Assembly: GCF_021190915.1 (NCBI RefSeq)
Contig: NZ_JAIOAP010000012.1
Coordinates: 1-64,000 of the forward strand
Direction: 5' to 3'
Source: Cohnella silvisoli
GTDB taxonomy: Bacteria; Bacillota; Bacilli; Paenibacillales; Paenibacillaceae
Length of the DNA: 64,000 nucleotides
Under the pieces are notes generated by a model, which worked only from the letters and a program-made list of their open reading frames with translations, had not been told where the DNA came from and made no database searches. Shown one piece after another: positions 34,992 to 44,007 of the stretch (position 1 is its first letter; every line of letters begins with the position of its first letter). The position numbers and the translations under genes were made by a program.

Positions 34992-36016
34992 GAATCCGGG
35001 CGCTAGCTTTCCGTATAATACGTCAATTCATTAAAGACAAGCGCACGCTCGCGCTAATGCTGCTTGCGCCGTTGCTTGTTCTTACGCTAATGAAGCTCGT
35101 GTTCGACGGCCAAGCGGTTGATCCGCTCATCGGCGCTGTAAAGTTACCCTCTCCGGTCGTATCCGCATTGCAAAATAATGGCGCTGTCGTTACCCCTTAT
35201 GAGAATGAAGAGCTTGCTTTAAAGCAAATGGGCGATAACGAGCTGGATGCGGTAATCACGCTAGACGGACTGCAGCCCCACATCGTTCTCGAGGGGAGCA
35301 ACCCGACGAAAATCCGCAACGTGATGGCCGTTGCCCAGAAGGCTTTGCAGGAACTAAGCAATAAAGGCAACGAAGTTGAGCCGGTTCTTTCCTATTTGCA
35401 TGGCTCGGGCGATCGGGATATTTTCGATTATTACGGCTCCGTGTTAGTCGGGTTCTTCTCCTTCTTCTTCGTTTTTTTAATTGCCGGCGTTTCTTTCTTA
35501 AGGGAAAGAACGACCGGAACGCTGCAACGGTTGCTTGCCACGCCGCTTAGACGTTGGGAAGTCGTCGCCGGTTATTTGCTCGGATTCGGACTGTTCACGC
35601 TTTTGCAAGCAACGCTTATCGCCTGGTACGCGACGAGCGTGCTGGGAATCGCGTTGGAGGGCTCTTTTATCCTCGTATTAGTTATGAATCTTCTGCTTGC
35701 CCTTGCGGCGCTTACTTTAGGCACGCTTCTATCCGCTTATGCCCAGAACGAATTTCAAATGTTTCAATTTATTCCGCTTATCGTCGTGCCTCAAATTTTT
35801 TTCTGTGGACTTATTGATTTACAATCGATGCCGGAATGGCTGCAAATGGTCGGGAGGGCTCTCCCGCTCTACTATGGGGCAGATGCGCTTAGAGGAATTA
35901 TGCTAAGAGGCGAAGGCTGGAACGACGTTTGGGTCGATTCCGCCGCGCTTGTCGGCTTCTCCTTGCTGTTTGCGATTCTAAACGTGCTGGCGCTGCGCAA
36001 GCACCGTCGAATATAA
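34988..36016 (+). CDS. ABC-2 type exporter permease
   Basis: 342 residues: one N-terminal membrane segment (about 22-37), an extracellular domain to about residue 150, then five hydrophobic segments. FLRERTTGTLQRLLATPLRRWEVVAGY is the classic ABC-2 coupling region, split over residues 178-204. It forms an exporter with the preceding ATPase; the substrate is unknown, but a self-repressed TetR operon points to a toxic compound. Confidence 0.92.
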   Translation: MRIRALAFRIIRQFIKDKRTLALMLLAPLLVLTLMKLVFDGQAVDPLIGAVKLPSPVVSALQNNGAVVTPYENEELALKQMGDNELDAVITLDGLQPHIVLEGSNPTKIRNVMAVAQKALQELSNKGNEVEPVLSYLHGSGDRDIFDYYGSVLVGFFSFFFVFLIAGVSFLRERTTGTLQRLLATPLRRWEVVAGYLLGFGLFTLLQATLIAWYATSVLGIALEGSFILVLVMNLLLALAALTLGTLLSAYAQNEFQMFQFIPLIVVPQIFFCGLIDLQSMPEWLQMVGRALPLYYGADALRGIMLRGEGWNDVWVDSAALVGFSLLFAILNVLALRKHRRI

Positions 36017-36058
36017 TGAGCGGATAGAGCTTGGCTTACAGCATTGGAGGTGAGCACC

Positions 36059-36715
36059 GTGAAGGATCCGTTAGAGAATTGGTTGGAGGAACTGCTGGAA
36101 AAGCACGAAGGCGAACAGATGACCGACAAGCAATCCCGAATATTGCGAGCGGCCGTGGAGGTATTCGCGGAGAAAGGCTACTCCGGCGCTGCAACGAGCG
36201 AAATCGCGCAGCGTGCAGGCGTGGCGGAGGGAACGATTTTCCGGCATTACCGGACGAAGAAGGATTTGTTGTATTCCATCGTCGCTCCTTTCGTGGCGAG
36301 ACTTATTGAACCTTTTGTCTTACGCGGTCTATACCCGCTTATCGATAAACCTCATGCGACTTTCGAAGGTTTTGTTCGGGGATTGTTGGACAATCGAATT
36401 GCTTTTGCCGAGAAAAATATTAAAGTCATCCGGATTTTACTGCAAGAGGTTCCCTTCCATCCCGAGCTGCGGGAACAGTTTCTATCGAAAGTAGCCGATC
36501 GGGTGCTTCAGAAAATGTCTCGGGTCGTCAATCATTACCGCGAGCAAGGGCAAATCGTCGATTTACCGGCGCTTACGACGATTCGGATGGTAGGGTCGAC
36601 CCTATTCGGCTATTTGCTCGTACGGTTTCTGCTGGCGCCGAAGGAATGGAACGACGCGCAGGAACGAGAAGCGACGATTCAATTTATATTGCATGGCATT
36701 AGTCGGAAAGATTGA
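36059..36715 (+). CDS. TetR/AcrR-family repressor of the ABC exporter operon
   Basis: 218 residues from GTG 36059 after GGAGGTGA. The N-terminal helix-turn-helix region spans about residues 22-68 (LRAAVEVFAEKGYSGAATSE, IAQRAGVAEGTIFRHYRTKK). The C-terminal ligand domain is unlike any I can name. It is the last gene of the operon, and the paired operators flanking the operon promoter are the expected binding sites, making it an autorepressor. Confidence 0.92.
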   Translation: MKDPLENWLEELLEKHEGEQMTDKQSRILRAAVEVFAEKGYSGAATSEIAQRAGVAEGTIFRHYRTKKDLLYSIVAPFVARLIEPFVLRGLYPLIDKPHATFEGFVRGLLDNRIAFAEKNIKVIRILLQEVPFHPELREQFLSKVADRVLQKMSRVVNHYREQGQIVDLPALTTIRMVGSTLFGYLLVRFLLAPKEWNDAQEREATIQFILHGISRKD

Positions 36716-36721
36716 TGCATG

Positions 36722-36762
36722 CACGTAAAAAAACTGGAGGCGAACCCTCCATTTTTTTTACG
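36722..36762. terminator. Terminator after the TetR gene
   Basis: Extended stem ACGTAAAAAAACTGGAGG / CCTCCATTTTTTTTACGT with a short loop; active on both strands between convergent genes. Confidence 0.9.
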
Positions 36763-36796
36763 TCTTTATGGATAATCATAATTCAGACGATTCAAC

Positions 36797-37972
36797 CTAG
36801 GCTTCTACTCGCTGCTGCCGATCCTGGCTGCGGAATTGTGCCAACAGTCCAAGAGCCGCAACCGAGAGCAAGCCCGATACGACAAAAGGCAGCCAAGATG
36901 TCGCTCCGAGCAGAGCCGCCCCCAGCAATGGGCCGACAATGCGCCCTAAGCTGTCCATGGAAGAGCTAAGGCCCGAAGCGATGCCTTGACCGACCGTCGT
37001 CTTCTGCGTAATGAGAGACGTGACACAAGGCTTGATTAACGAGTTGCCTATTCCGAATACACAGAGGTAAACCGTTGCCATCCCCCAACTGTTTGCCGTC
37101 AGCAGCAGGAAAAATCCAGCCGCGGAAATGAGCAGCCCAATGGCTATATACTGCCCTTCCTGCCCTTTTTTCACGCGACGACGAACGATTCCTCCTTGCA
37201 CGACAGCGCCGGCGAGCCCGCAGAAGAAGAACATCATGCCGATTTGCAACGGCGTTACGTTGAATTGCTCGATTCCGAACAATTGCAAGGTTGCCTCCAA
37301 TATCGCAAGCGAGAACGTCACGAAGAAGGCTAACACGTACAAGTATTTAAGCGGGCCTTGAAACGCCGTCCACCGGGAAACCCGTTTACCCTGTTCCCTC
37401 GAGGCTCGTCGCTCCGGCGGCAGCGATTCGGGAAGCTTGAACCATGCTGCGACAAAAACGATAAAGGAAAGCGCCGCGGCTGCATAGAATGGGGTGTGCA
37501 GCGTAATTTCGCTCAGAAATCCGCCAAAACCAGGCCCGAACGTAAAGCCGAGCCCGATGCTCATTCCCACAACCGCCATTCCCTTCGTCCGTTCTTCCTC
37601 GGTCGTGATATCCGCTACATAAGCAACGATACAGGATACGACCGCTCCGGAGAACAACCCTCCCAGAATCCTGGAAGCATACATGATGGCCAGATTATCT
37701 CCCGATAGGGCGAATATCAAGAAACTGATGCTGAAGCCTAATACGCCGGTCATGATCACAGGACGACGGCCCACTCGCTCCGAAAGCCCGCCCCAGACCG
37801 GGCTGAGTAAAAACGACATTAAAGAGTAAATAGCCAGCATCGCCCCGGTATGCCAATTCGCCGATTTAGCGCTAGCTTCCGTCACTAACTGGGGCAATAC
37901 GGGAATAATGATGCCAAAACCGATAAAAATCGTAAAGAGCATAAGTCCGACGATAGCTAATTTGCTTTTCAC
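36797..37972 (-). CDS. MFS multidrug/tetracycline-type efflux protein
   Basis: 391 residues with 12 expected membrane segments, DHA1 group. Motif A appears as GGLSERVGRRPVIMTGVLGF near residue 61, and the drug-efflux motif C-like GIGLGFTFGPGFGGFLSE near 135. Family examples are NorA, Bmr and TetA; substrate not predictable. Start GTG 37972 after GGAGAGAG. No dedicated regulator is adjacent except the TetR of the convergent operon. Confidence 0.9.
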   Translation of the reverse strand: MKSKLAIVGLMLFTIFIGFGIIIPVLPQLVTEASAKSANWHTGAMLAIYSLMSFLLSPVWGGLSERVGRRPVIMTGVLGFSISFLIFALSGDNLAIMYASRILGGLFSGAVVSCIVAYVADITTEEERTKGMAVVGMSIGLGFTFGPGFGGFLSEITLHTPFYAAAALSFIVFVAAWFKLPESLPPERRASREQGKRVSRWTAFQGPLKYLYVLAFFVTFSLAILEATLQLFGIEQFNVTPLQIGMMFFFCGLAGAVVQGGIVRRRVKKGQEGQYIAIGLLISAAGFFLLLTANSWGMATVYLCVFGIGNSLIKPCVTSLITQKTTVGQGIASGLSSSMDSLGRIVGPLLGAALLGATSWLPFVVSGLLSVAALGLLAQFRSQDRQQRVEA

Positions 37973-38133
37973 GGTAGTTCTCTCTCCTCTTTATAGAACG
38001 ATAAAGGGCGTTTTTCGTTGCCGCAATCTATACCTGATGGTAGCATATACAACGCTTTGTTCCAAATCGGACTGTTGACATTTTGGTGACAAGACCTGTT
38101 TTGTATAGACAGCGGTTGATTTCCCCCCCATAT

Positions 38134-38142
38134 TTGTTATAC
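38134..38142 (+). promoter_or_regulatory. Extended -10 promoter of the decarboxylase gene
   Basis: TGT followed by TATACT, with TTGATT 15 bp upstream; 68 bp before the start codon. Confidence 0.45.
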
Positions 38143-38209
38143 TCATGCTTGTTTGAACTATGTTTTCTTACCTATTAGATGAACGTTTGAGAAAGGCAGG
38201 CAACTTCCC

Positions 38210-39682
38210 TTGGATCATAACCGTACTCCGTTATTTGATGCTCTGCGTTCCCACGCAGAACGTAATCCAGTGCAATTTCATATTCCAGGCCATAAAAAAG
38301 GGGCGGGCATGGACCCCGAATACCGTGAATATATTGGACAAAACATTCTGGACATCGACTTGATCAATATTGCTCCTCTCGATGACTTGCATCAGCCTAT
38401 CGGTGTTATTCTTGAAGCGCAGCAGCTCGCAGCGGACGCATTCGGCGCGGATGCCACCTACTTCTCCGTACAGGGAACAAGCACAGTCATTATGACAATG
38501 ATCCTATCCGCTTGCAGCCATGGGGACAAGATCATCGTGCCCCGGAATGTTCACAAATCGATTTTATCGGCTATTATATTCGCCGGCGCGCGCCCCGTGT
38601 TCCTGTCACCCGTTCGCGATACGAACTTGGGAATCGATCATGGCGTGACGACTAAGTCGGTACGCCGGGCATTGGAACGCCATCCGGACGCCGCAGCTGT
38701 TCTGATTATTAACCCAACTTATTACGGGGTATGCACTCACTTGAAAGAAATCGTCGATCTGGTGCATGAATACGATATTCCGGTTCTTGTCGATGAGGCG
38801 CATGGCGCGTTAATTCATTTCTCCGATGAATTGCCCTTATCCGCTATGCAGGCCGGTGCCGACATGGCTGCGACGAGCATTCATAAGCTGGGAGGTTCCA
38901 TGACCCAAAGCTCTGTTCTGAATATCCGTAAAGGCTTGGTCAACCCTCACCGTGTACAGACGATTCTTAGCTTGCTTATGACGACGTCCACTTCGTATCC
39001 TCTATTAGCTTCTTTGGACACGGCACGGCGCCAACTAGCGATTCATGGCAAGCAATTAGCGGAAAGAACCGTGAATCTGGCGGCAAAAGCCCGGACGGCT
39101 ATCAATCAGATTTTCGGACTTTACTGCTTTGGCGAGGAATTGCTAGGCGAAGAAGCAACTTACGATTATGATCCGACGAAGCTGACGATTCATGTTCGCC
39201 ACCTGGGCATAACCGGTTATGACGCGGAAAACTGGCTGCGGGAAAATTACCGTCTCGAGGTCGAGCTTAGCGATATGTACAACATTCTTTGTCTCGTTAC
39301 TCCCGGCGACGATGATGAATCGATCGGGATATTGGTGGAGGCGCTCACGGCAATGTCCGATGCCTACCATGCGGACTCCAGGGAAATTCTCGAGGTCGTG
39401 GTCAAAATCCCGGAAATCCCGCATCTCGCTTTAACGCCTCGCGATGCTTTCTATGGGGAAACCGAGGTTGTCCCCTTCAAGGAGTCGGCAGGCCGAATTA
39501 TCGCCGAGTTCATCTACGTCTATCCGCCCGGCATTCCGATCTTGCTGCCCGGGGAAGTCATCTCGCAAGAAAATATCGATTATATCGTCGATCATCTGGA
39601 AGTAGGCCTGCCGGTAAAAGGGCCCGAGGATCGTTCCGTTACTAACGTTAAGGTTATTCTTGAGGAAACCGCAATTTCGTAA
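38210..39682 (+). CDS. Orn/Lys/Arg decarboxylase family protein (SpeA/YaaO-like)
   Basis: 490-residue PLP-dependent decarboxylase of the aminotransferase-like fold, the short Gram-positive group that includes Bacillus SpeA (arginine decarboxylase). RNPVQFHIPGHKKG at the N-terminus, VQGTSTVIMTMILS, VLVDEAHGALIHF and the PLP lysine in TSIHKLGGSMTQSS. The C-terminal domain has YVYPPGIPILLPGEVIS. Substrate (Arg, Lys or Orn) is not decided by sequence. TTG start at 38210 with GAAAGGCAGG upstream. Confidence 0.9.
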   Translation: MDHNRTPLFDALRSHAERNPVQFHIPGHKKGAGMDPEYREYIGQNILDIDLINIAPLDDLHQPIGVILEAQQLAADAFGADATYFSVQGTSTVIMTMILSACSHGDKIIVPRNVHKSILSAIIFAGARPVFLSPVRDTNLGIDHGVTTKSVRRALERHPDAAAVLIINPTYYGVCTHLKEIVDLVHEYDIPVLVDEAHGALIHFSDELPLSAMQAGADMAATSIHKLGGSMTQSSVLNIRKGLVNPHRVQTILSLLMTTSTSYPLLASLDTARRQLAIHGKQLAERTVNLAAKARTAINQIFGLYCFGEELLGEEATYDYDPTKLTIHVRHLGITGYDAENWLRENYRLEVELSDMYNILCLVTPGDDDESIGILVEALTAMSDAYHADSREILEVVVKIPEIPHLALTPRDAFYGETEVVPFKESAGRIIAEFIYVYPPGIPILLPGEVISQENIDYIVDHLEVGLPVKGPEDRSVTNVKVILEETAIS

Positions 39683-39691
39683 ATAGAACTA

Positions 39692-39733
39692 AGAAAGGGT
39701 CTGTTCTCGTTAAACGAGCAACAGACCCTTTCT
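39692..39733. terminator. Terminator after the decarboxylase gene
   Basis: AGAAAGGGTCTGTT pairs with AACAGACCCTTTCT, with an inner CTCGTTAAACGAG hairpin. Bidirectional. Confidence 0.92.
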
Positions 39734-39734
39734 A

Positions 39735-40022
39735 TCAATATTGATCCTGCATTTCTAACGTAGGCAACCGACTGCGAAGCAAGCTGCTCAGTTCAATGGC
39801 CGCTTGATCCGTAACGAGGAATCGCGATCGCAGAATTTCCGTATCCCCTAGATCGTCGGCGCTGAGCGGTGACGATCTGCCGGTTTGCATGCAGACGACA
39901 AGCGGTTTTCCAAAGAAATGACTCGTATAAACGATGGCAAAATCAAAACGGCTCTCTTCGGAGATACAGCCGACAAAATTGACGTTAGACGATTCGATCA
40001 CATCGTAGAGGTTCTCAAGCAT
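39735..40022 (-). CDS. DUF3055-family protein
   Basis: 95 residues, soluble. VNFVGCISEESRFDFAIVYT followed by FFGKPLVV and SADDLGD matches the DUF3055 pattern of Bacilli. Function unknown. Starts at ATG 40022 behind GGGAGGGAAG; monocistronic. Confidence 0.8.
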   Translation of the reverse strand: MLENLYDVIESSNVNFVGCISEESRFDFAIVYTSHFFGKPLVVCMQTGRSSPLSADDLGDTEILRSRFLVTDQAAIELSSLLRSRLPTLEMQDQY

Positions 40023-40155
40023 TCGCTTCCCTCCCGGTTTGATTTAATTGTCTGAATATTATGTCTATTCTAACATTGGCGGCTTGTCCTTGGCAACATG
40101 GTACCCGTTGCCAAGGCAAGAAGGAAATGCTATCATGGGCGTGGGGGTGGAACCG

Positions 40156-40575
40156 ATGAGTCAAAGCGCTTACATTTCTCTTGTACAGGGCTCGACTGTA
40201 GCCGAGATCGATCTAAATGGCGTCAAGGAGCAGCTTCACCATTATCGGGAACAAATGACGCTAACCGGCAAGCAGCTCGATTGGGATTACGCCGAAGCCG
40301 CTTTTCCTTACAGCATTGAGAGTAAACCCGAAGCCAAAGATCAATGGTTTTATCTAAAAGGGATTAATCCACTGTATCGCTATATCGTGGTCGGAACGGG
40401 CAAACGGGAAGAAGACGGTACAACCGTGCCTTATATCCAACTCGTATTACCCGACGACTCGACCCACGGAGATAAATCGAAAGCCAACGAACTGTGCAAA
40501 TGGATCGGCAAGCAATTGCAAGCCGAAGTGAAGATGTTTAACGGCCGGACGATTTATTTCAACCCACGCAAATAA
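40156..40575 (+). CDS. DUF1885-family protein
   Basis: 139 residues from ATG 40156 after GGGGGTGG; the open frame goes 36 codons further without homology. Patterns AYISLVQGSTV, QLDWDYAEAAFPY and DQWFYLKGINPLYRYIVVG fit DUF1885, a small family restricted to Bacilli with a solved structure but no function. No operon partner. Confidence 0.82.
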   Translation: MSQSAYISLVQGSTVAEIDLNGVKEQLHHYREQMTLTGKQLDWDYAEAAFPYSIESKPEAKDQWFYLKGINPLYRYIVVGTGKREEDGTTVPYIQLVLPDDSTHGDKSKANELCKWIGKQLQAEVKMFNGRTIYFNPRK

Positions 40576-40599
40576 ATGAAATTCATCATACGCAATCGC

Positions 40600-40640
40600 A
40601 AAGAAGCCTCTTCCGTCGTCTGCGGAGGAAGCTTCTTTAT
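40600..40640. terminator. Terminator after the DUF1885 gene
   Basis: AAAGAAGC...TTCCG pairs with CGGA...GCTTCTTT, followed by a short T-rich run. Confidence 0.7.
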
Positions 40641-40661
40641 GTTTGCGTCCGGATTATTTTA

Positions 40662-40988
40662 CTATGCTAAATAAAACACTTCCCGCATCGGCGATATCGG
40701 CTCCGCCTCTTGGAAGTCAAATGAGCCCTGAACCATCTTGGACGTTATCGCATTCCAACGGTTGCAAGCTTCACTCTGGGCGATATAAGCGAAAGCCGCC
40801 TCAACGTCGTCGCATTCGAAGCAATAAAAAAACTGCGTGCCATTCTGGAAAATAGAATAATTGCGGATACCCGCTTTACTGTGCTCTTCCATAATTTCCG
40901 GCCAGGGCGCCAAATGCAAACTAACGTACTCCTCCAGAAACTGTTCCTTAATCGACCATGTCCAAGCAAACTTATTGCTCCGGTTCAC
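40662..40988 (-). CDS. L-rhamnose mutarotase-like protein (RhaM/DUF718)
   Basis: 108-residue ferredoxin-like dimeric alpha/beta-barrel type. AWTWSIKEQFLEEYVSLH, HSKAGIRNYSIFQNGTQFFY and CDDVEAAFAYIAQSEACNRW resemble RhaM, which interconverts L-rhamnose anomers. No rhamnose genes are near, so the true substrate may differ. Start at 40988 behind AAAGGAGGCGA. Confidence 0.78.
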   Translation of the reverse strand: MNRSNKFAWTWSIKEQFLEEYVSLHLAPWPEIMEEHSKAGIRNYSIFQNGTQFFYCFECDDVEAAFAYIAQSEACNRWNAITSKMVQGSFDFQEAEPISPMREVFYLA

Positions 40989-41017
40989 GATTTCGCCTCC
41001 TTTTTATGCAAGAACAA

Positions 41018-41065
41018 AAGGCTGCTCCCATGTCCATGCGGACTCGTAAGGAACAGCCTTCTTTC
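41018..41065 (-). terminator. Terminator after the DUF1292 gene
   Basis: On the minus strand AAGGCTGTTCC pairs with the GGAGCAGCCTT block, followed by TTGTTCTT. Confidence 0.8.
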
Positions 41066-41091
41066 ACAGATGATCTTGATGACGGCAGCTC

Positions 41092-41391
41092 TTACCCGTT
41101 CTCGTTCTCTTGGGCGGCCAGCTCTTCATATACCTTCATAACCGTTTCCCATTCTTGATCGTCTTCGATGTTAACGAGAACCTCGTCCTCGCCTTCTTCT
41201 TCGACACGGAAAATAACGCCGTCGTCCTCAGGATCATTGCGATCCAATAATACGGCGTACGCACGATCATTGGTTTCAAATGTGTACACCAGCACCATTT
41301 CGTGTTCTTTGCCGTCTTCGTCCGTTACGATAAATACGGCTTCCTCATCGTGGTCATGTTCGCAGTTCTCATCATGGACATGATCGCTCAT
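41092..41391 (-). CDS. DUF1292-family acidic protein
   Basis: 99 residues, strongly acidic. AVFIVTDEDGKEHEMVLVYT, YAVLLDRND and a final QEWETVMKVYEELA are the DUF1292 pattern (YrzB-like, often beside the alaS/yrrK genes in Bacilli; those genes are not seen here). The N-terminal HVHDENCEHDHDEE is a His/Cys-rich stretch that could bind metal (inference). Function unknown. Confidence 0.85.
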   Translation of the reverse strand: MSDHVHDENCEHDHDEEAVFIVTDEDGKEHEMVLVYTFETNDRAYAVLLDRNDPEDDGVIFRVEEEGEDEVLVNIEDDQEWETVMKVYEELAAQENENG

Positions 41392-41467
41392 GGTGGCGAA
41401 CCTCCGTTCAATCGGTTGAATTTACCTACCCACGTATCGTATCATTTCCGGTTTCAAGGGTCAAACG

Positions 41468-41504
41468 GAAAACGTCCGAACCTTAGAAGGGGTTCGGACG
41501 TTTT
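41468..41504. terminator. Terminator after the copper-amine-oxidase-domain gene
   Basis: AAAACGTCCGAACC pairs with GGTTCGGACGTTTT; near-perfect and symmetric. Confidence 0.9.
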
Positions 41505-41512
41505 CATCTATT

Positions 41513-42103
41513 TTATTTGGATGTTATGACTTTTTCCGAGACAACTTGGTAAGAGGACTCACCTACGGGTTTCATCCAGAAACGAATCAAGTACGAACCA
41601 GCGCTATCAAACGTGTATGAAATATCCTTGCTATTGACCCAGAAGTTATCTTTGCCGGAATCGGGAAAATCCTTATCATCCGAACTCCGCGCCTCAATTA
41701 ATGTTTCTTCTTGGTAAGGATCCACGATTGTCCATTTAAATGCGCTTATTTCCGCTTTAAGCGTGTCTATCTGCGTAAAAACATTGAACTTAACTTTCTG
41801 ATCCTTGTCTTTATTTACAACGCCGAAAATGTCGTTATCCTTGTTTTTAGTAAGCATATGGACATTGGGTTTATAAATAGTGACTTTCTTGTTGCTCTCA
41901 TCCCAAAGCAAAATCGCTTGAAGCTTATCAGCAACTAGCTTAGCTGAAATGTAAGGCTTGTTATCTACGAGTACGCTTGCCGCATCAACTTCCTTCTTAT
42001 TCAACAAAACACGTACTTTCTGAGTAATGGAATCTGCGAATACAGCGCTGCCACAGATCAATGTAAATATTAAAGTTAATAGGATAATTTTACGGACTTT
42101 CAT
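41513..42103 (-). CDS. Secreted protein with a copper amine oxidase N-terminal-like domain
   Basis: 196 residues from ATG 42103 after GGAGGATG. A signal peptide (KVRKIILLTLIFTLICGSAV, cleavage likely after VFA) precedes a stalk-type domain with VRVLLNKKEVD, VLVDNKPYISAKLVADKLQA and VTIYKP, the pattern of the copper_amin_oxid_N domain abundant in Paenibacillus surface proteins. The second half is an immunoglobulin-like region ending in SYLIRFWMKPVGESSYQVVS. No membrane anchor or lipobox, so probably secreted. No enzymatic residues of amine oxidases. Confidence 0.78.
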   Translation of the reverse strand: MKVRKIILLTLIFTLICGSAVFADSITQKVRVLLNKKEVDAASVLVDNKPYISAKLVADKLQAILLWDESNKKVTIYKPNVHMLTKNKDNDIFGVVNKDKDQKVKFNVFTQIDTLKAEISAFKWTIVDPYQEETLIEARSSDDKDFPDSGKDNFWVNSKDISYTFDSAGSYLIRFWMKPVGESSYQVVSEKVITSK

Positions 42104-42276
42104 GATCAGCATCCTCCGTCTCACCGACTCAATTGCGTGTCTGTACTTGGTTATACCGACGGTCCGGCGGAAAGTTGCGCACGAAAGCCAAAAATTTCTG
42201 GAGTTTTTTTTATAAAGGCAAAACCATTATTGTCGCTTCCTGGCGAAGCTTGCGCTTGCCCGGGAAATGGACGCTA

Positions 42277-42480
42277 TTAAGGCTTGCGTCCCGGTAATGT
42301 TAATACGCATGGAACACCGTAACCCATCGCGCCGGAGGAACTCATTTTGTCCAAATAAGCCAAACCTCTGGCGCATGGGGTTTTGCAAACCGCGCAAGTA
42401 TCGGACGTAACGATTTTCATTTGCGCTCTTCTATTTTCTGCCGCGGCAGTTGACTTCTTCTTGGTCTTCGCTTTCGACAT
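42277..42480 (-). CDS. Small basic cysteine-containing protein
   Basis: 67 residues. A Lys/Ala-rich N-terminal tail precedes TCAVCKTPCARGLAYLDKMS and a further GVPCVLT, so four Cys that could hold a metal (CxxC, then C, then C). Start at 42480 behind GAGGAAG. I do not recognise a named family. The compact size, good ribosome site and Cys spacing support it being real. Confidence 0.6.
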   Translation of the reverse strand: MSKAKTKKKSTAAAENRRAQMKIVTSDTCAVCKTPCARGLAYLDKMSSSGAMGYGVPCVLTLPGRKP

Positions 42481-42609
42481 CGGAATCTTCCTCTCGCAAG
42501 GCGCTAAGGCGAAATTAACTTCCCCTCAGACTATGCCGATTCCGCCCAAAGCGTCACAACAATCCGACTATGTTTTTTGCACAATCTTGTTACGCGGCAC
42601 GGTAAATTA

Positions 42610-42618
42610 TGGTACATT
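42610..42618 (+). promoter_or_regulatory. Extended -10 promoter of the metallo-hydrolase gene
   Basis: TGG followed by TACATT, in the same sequence setting as the ferritin promoter; TTGTTA lies upstream at a long spacing. Confidence 0.4.
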
Positions 42619-42670
42619 GGTAAAAGCTATATCTTAGAGAGAACCGCGTCCATGTGTAGGGGGTATCGAT

Positions 42671-43438
42671 TTGAAGATTCAAATGTTGGGAACAGGCAGT
42701 GCCTTTGCCAAAGTCTTCAATAATAACAACGCGCTGCTTACCGTCGATGGATTAACCCTTCTGGTGGATTGCGGCATTACCGCTCCTAAAGCGCTGTACG
42801 AGCTCGGTTACAGCTTTAATGACCTTGACGCCATACTCCTTACACACATTCATGCCGATCATATCGGAGGACTTGAAGAGCTTGCTTTCCAAATGAAATA
42901 CATCTTCGGCCGCAAGCCTATTTTGTTTTTAGCCGATACATTAGTGGAGACGCTGTGGGAACATTCGTTAAAAGGCGGTCTTCAGCAGGACGAAACCGAA
43001 ACGTTGCATGATTTCTTTGATGTCCGTCCCCTATCGGTTGGACAGCCGCATGACTTATTGCCTGGCTTGCATGTCGAATTGATCGCTACCCGCCATATAC
43101 CCAATAAGGCAAATTACTCTTTGCTGTTTAACGACTTCTTTTTTTATTCCGGCGACACCGTATTCGATTCGGACTTGCTTAACTCCTTAGTGAACGACCG
43201 GGATGTTCGGGTCATCTTTCACGATTGCCAGTTGCATCCCCCGGGGGTCGTACATGCTTGCTTGTCTCAATTGCTCACCTTGCCCAAAGCGATCCAAGAG
43301 CGGGTATTCCTCATGCATTACGGCGACGACCAGCCTGACTTTGTTGGACGCACCGGACCTATGAAGTTCGTGGAGCAGCACCGTATCTACGATGTGGACC
43401 AGTTAACATTTGCCGGACAATTCGGTATGATAGAGTAA
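42671..43438 (+). CDS. MBL-fold metallo-hydrolase
   Basis: 255-residue beta-lactamase-fold hydrolase. The metal-binding set is visible: LLVDCG, THIHADHIGG (HxHxDH), a later His in RHIPN, Asp in YSGDTVFDSD and a final MHYGDD. It resembles ribonuclease Z-type MBL proteins, but specific tRNase Z features are not clear. TTG start at 42671 with TAGGGGG upstream. Followed 27 bp later by a 35-residue membrane-protein gene with its own ribosome site, probably cotranscribed. Confidence 0.88.
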   Translation: MKIQMLGTGSAFAKVFNNNNALLTVDGLTLLVDCGITAPKALYELGYSFNDLDAILLTHIHADHIGGLEELAFQMKYIFGRKPILFLADTLVETLWEHSLKGGLQQDETETLHDFFDVRPLSVGQPHDLLPGLHVELIATRHIPNKANYSLLFNDFFFYSGDTVFDSDLLNSLVNDRDVRVIFHDCQLHPPGVVHACLSQLLTLPKAIQERVFLMHYGDDQPDFVGRTGPMKFVEQHRIYDVDQLTFAGQFGMIE

Positions 43439-43465
43439 TACCTTCGCACGAAAGGAAGTTATCCA

Positions 43466-43573
43466 TTGCTTGCCACGTATATTTTTGCCGGTGTCATTGC
43501 CGTCTTGCTCATTTGGGTTGTCCTATGGGTTACCAAGAAAGCCTATTCCCGTAAATGGGATGAAGAAGAATAA
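43466..43573 (+). CDS. 35-residue single-pass membrane protein
   Basis: TTG start behind AAAGGAAG (7-bp spacing). The product has a short N-terminus, one membrane helix (IFAGVIAVLLIWVVLWV) and a charged tail KKAYSRKWDEEE. The tail pattern recalls YtzI-type small proteins of Bacilli, but the match is by eye. It lies between the metallo-hydrolase gene and a terminator, so it is probably its operon partner. Confidence 0.6.
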   Translation: MLATYIFAGVIAVLLIWVVLWVTKKAYSRKWDEEE

Positions 43574-43582
43574 ACGAATAAG

Positions 43583-43622
43583 GGGTGGTTTACGTCGTTA
43601 ATGGCTTAAACCGCCCCTCATG
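43583..43622. terminator. Terminator after the small membrane protein gene
   Basis: GGGGTGGTTTA pairs with TAAACCGCCCC; lies between convergent genes. Confidence 0.75.
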
Positions 43623-43632
43623 TTTCAATCAA

Positions 43633-43821
43633 TCATTCACCATCATCGTCAGGGTCTTTATTTCGATTGCTTCCCCATAAGCTGCTATACGCTATCCAAG
43701 TAAATTGCTTATCGTATTTCACGGAATCCTTTTTCACGAATCGCGCAACAGCCGCAAGAACACCGCCGATCAACCCAAAAAGGCCGACCAGCCACACCAT
43801 AAGCAACGCCGCATCCCTCAT
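43633..43821 (-). CDS. Small membrane protein of unknown function
   Basis: 62 residues: a hydrophobic N-terminal helix (ALLMVWLVGLFGLIGGVLAA), a basic patch RFVKKDS, and a polar acidic tail. Start ATG 43821 behind GGGAGGAACG. No family recognised. Confidence 0.6.
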   Translation of the reverse strand: MRDAALLMVWLVGLFGLIGGVLAAVARFVKKDSVKYDKQFTWIAYSSLWGSNRNKDPDDDGE

Positions 43822-43954
43822 CCAACGTTCCTCCCGCCGGAATACTATTGTTACATATGTACGTTAGGTTGTAACGAAAAAGCACACATTAAGAAGGAAT
43901 ATCGGGCTCCCTGAGGTTGGCGTGAATAATACAAAAAAAGTTCTCGGATTTGGA

Positions 43955-43983
43955 TTGACTTTCCCCTTAAGAGTTGGTAAGAT
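43955..43983 (+). promoter_or_regulatory. tRNA-Val promoter
   Basis: TTGACT, 17-bp spacer, TAAGAT, about 25 bp before the mature tRNA 5' end. Confidence 0.7.
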
Positions 43984-44007
43984 ATTACCTGTCGCTGTTA
44001 AAAACAT

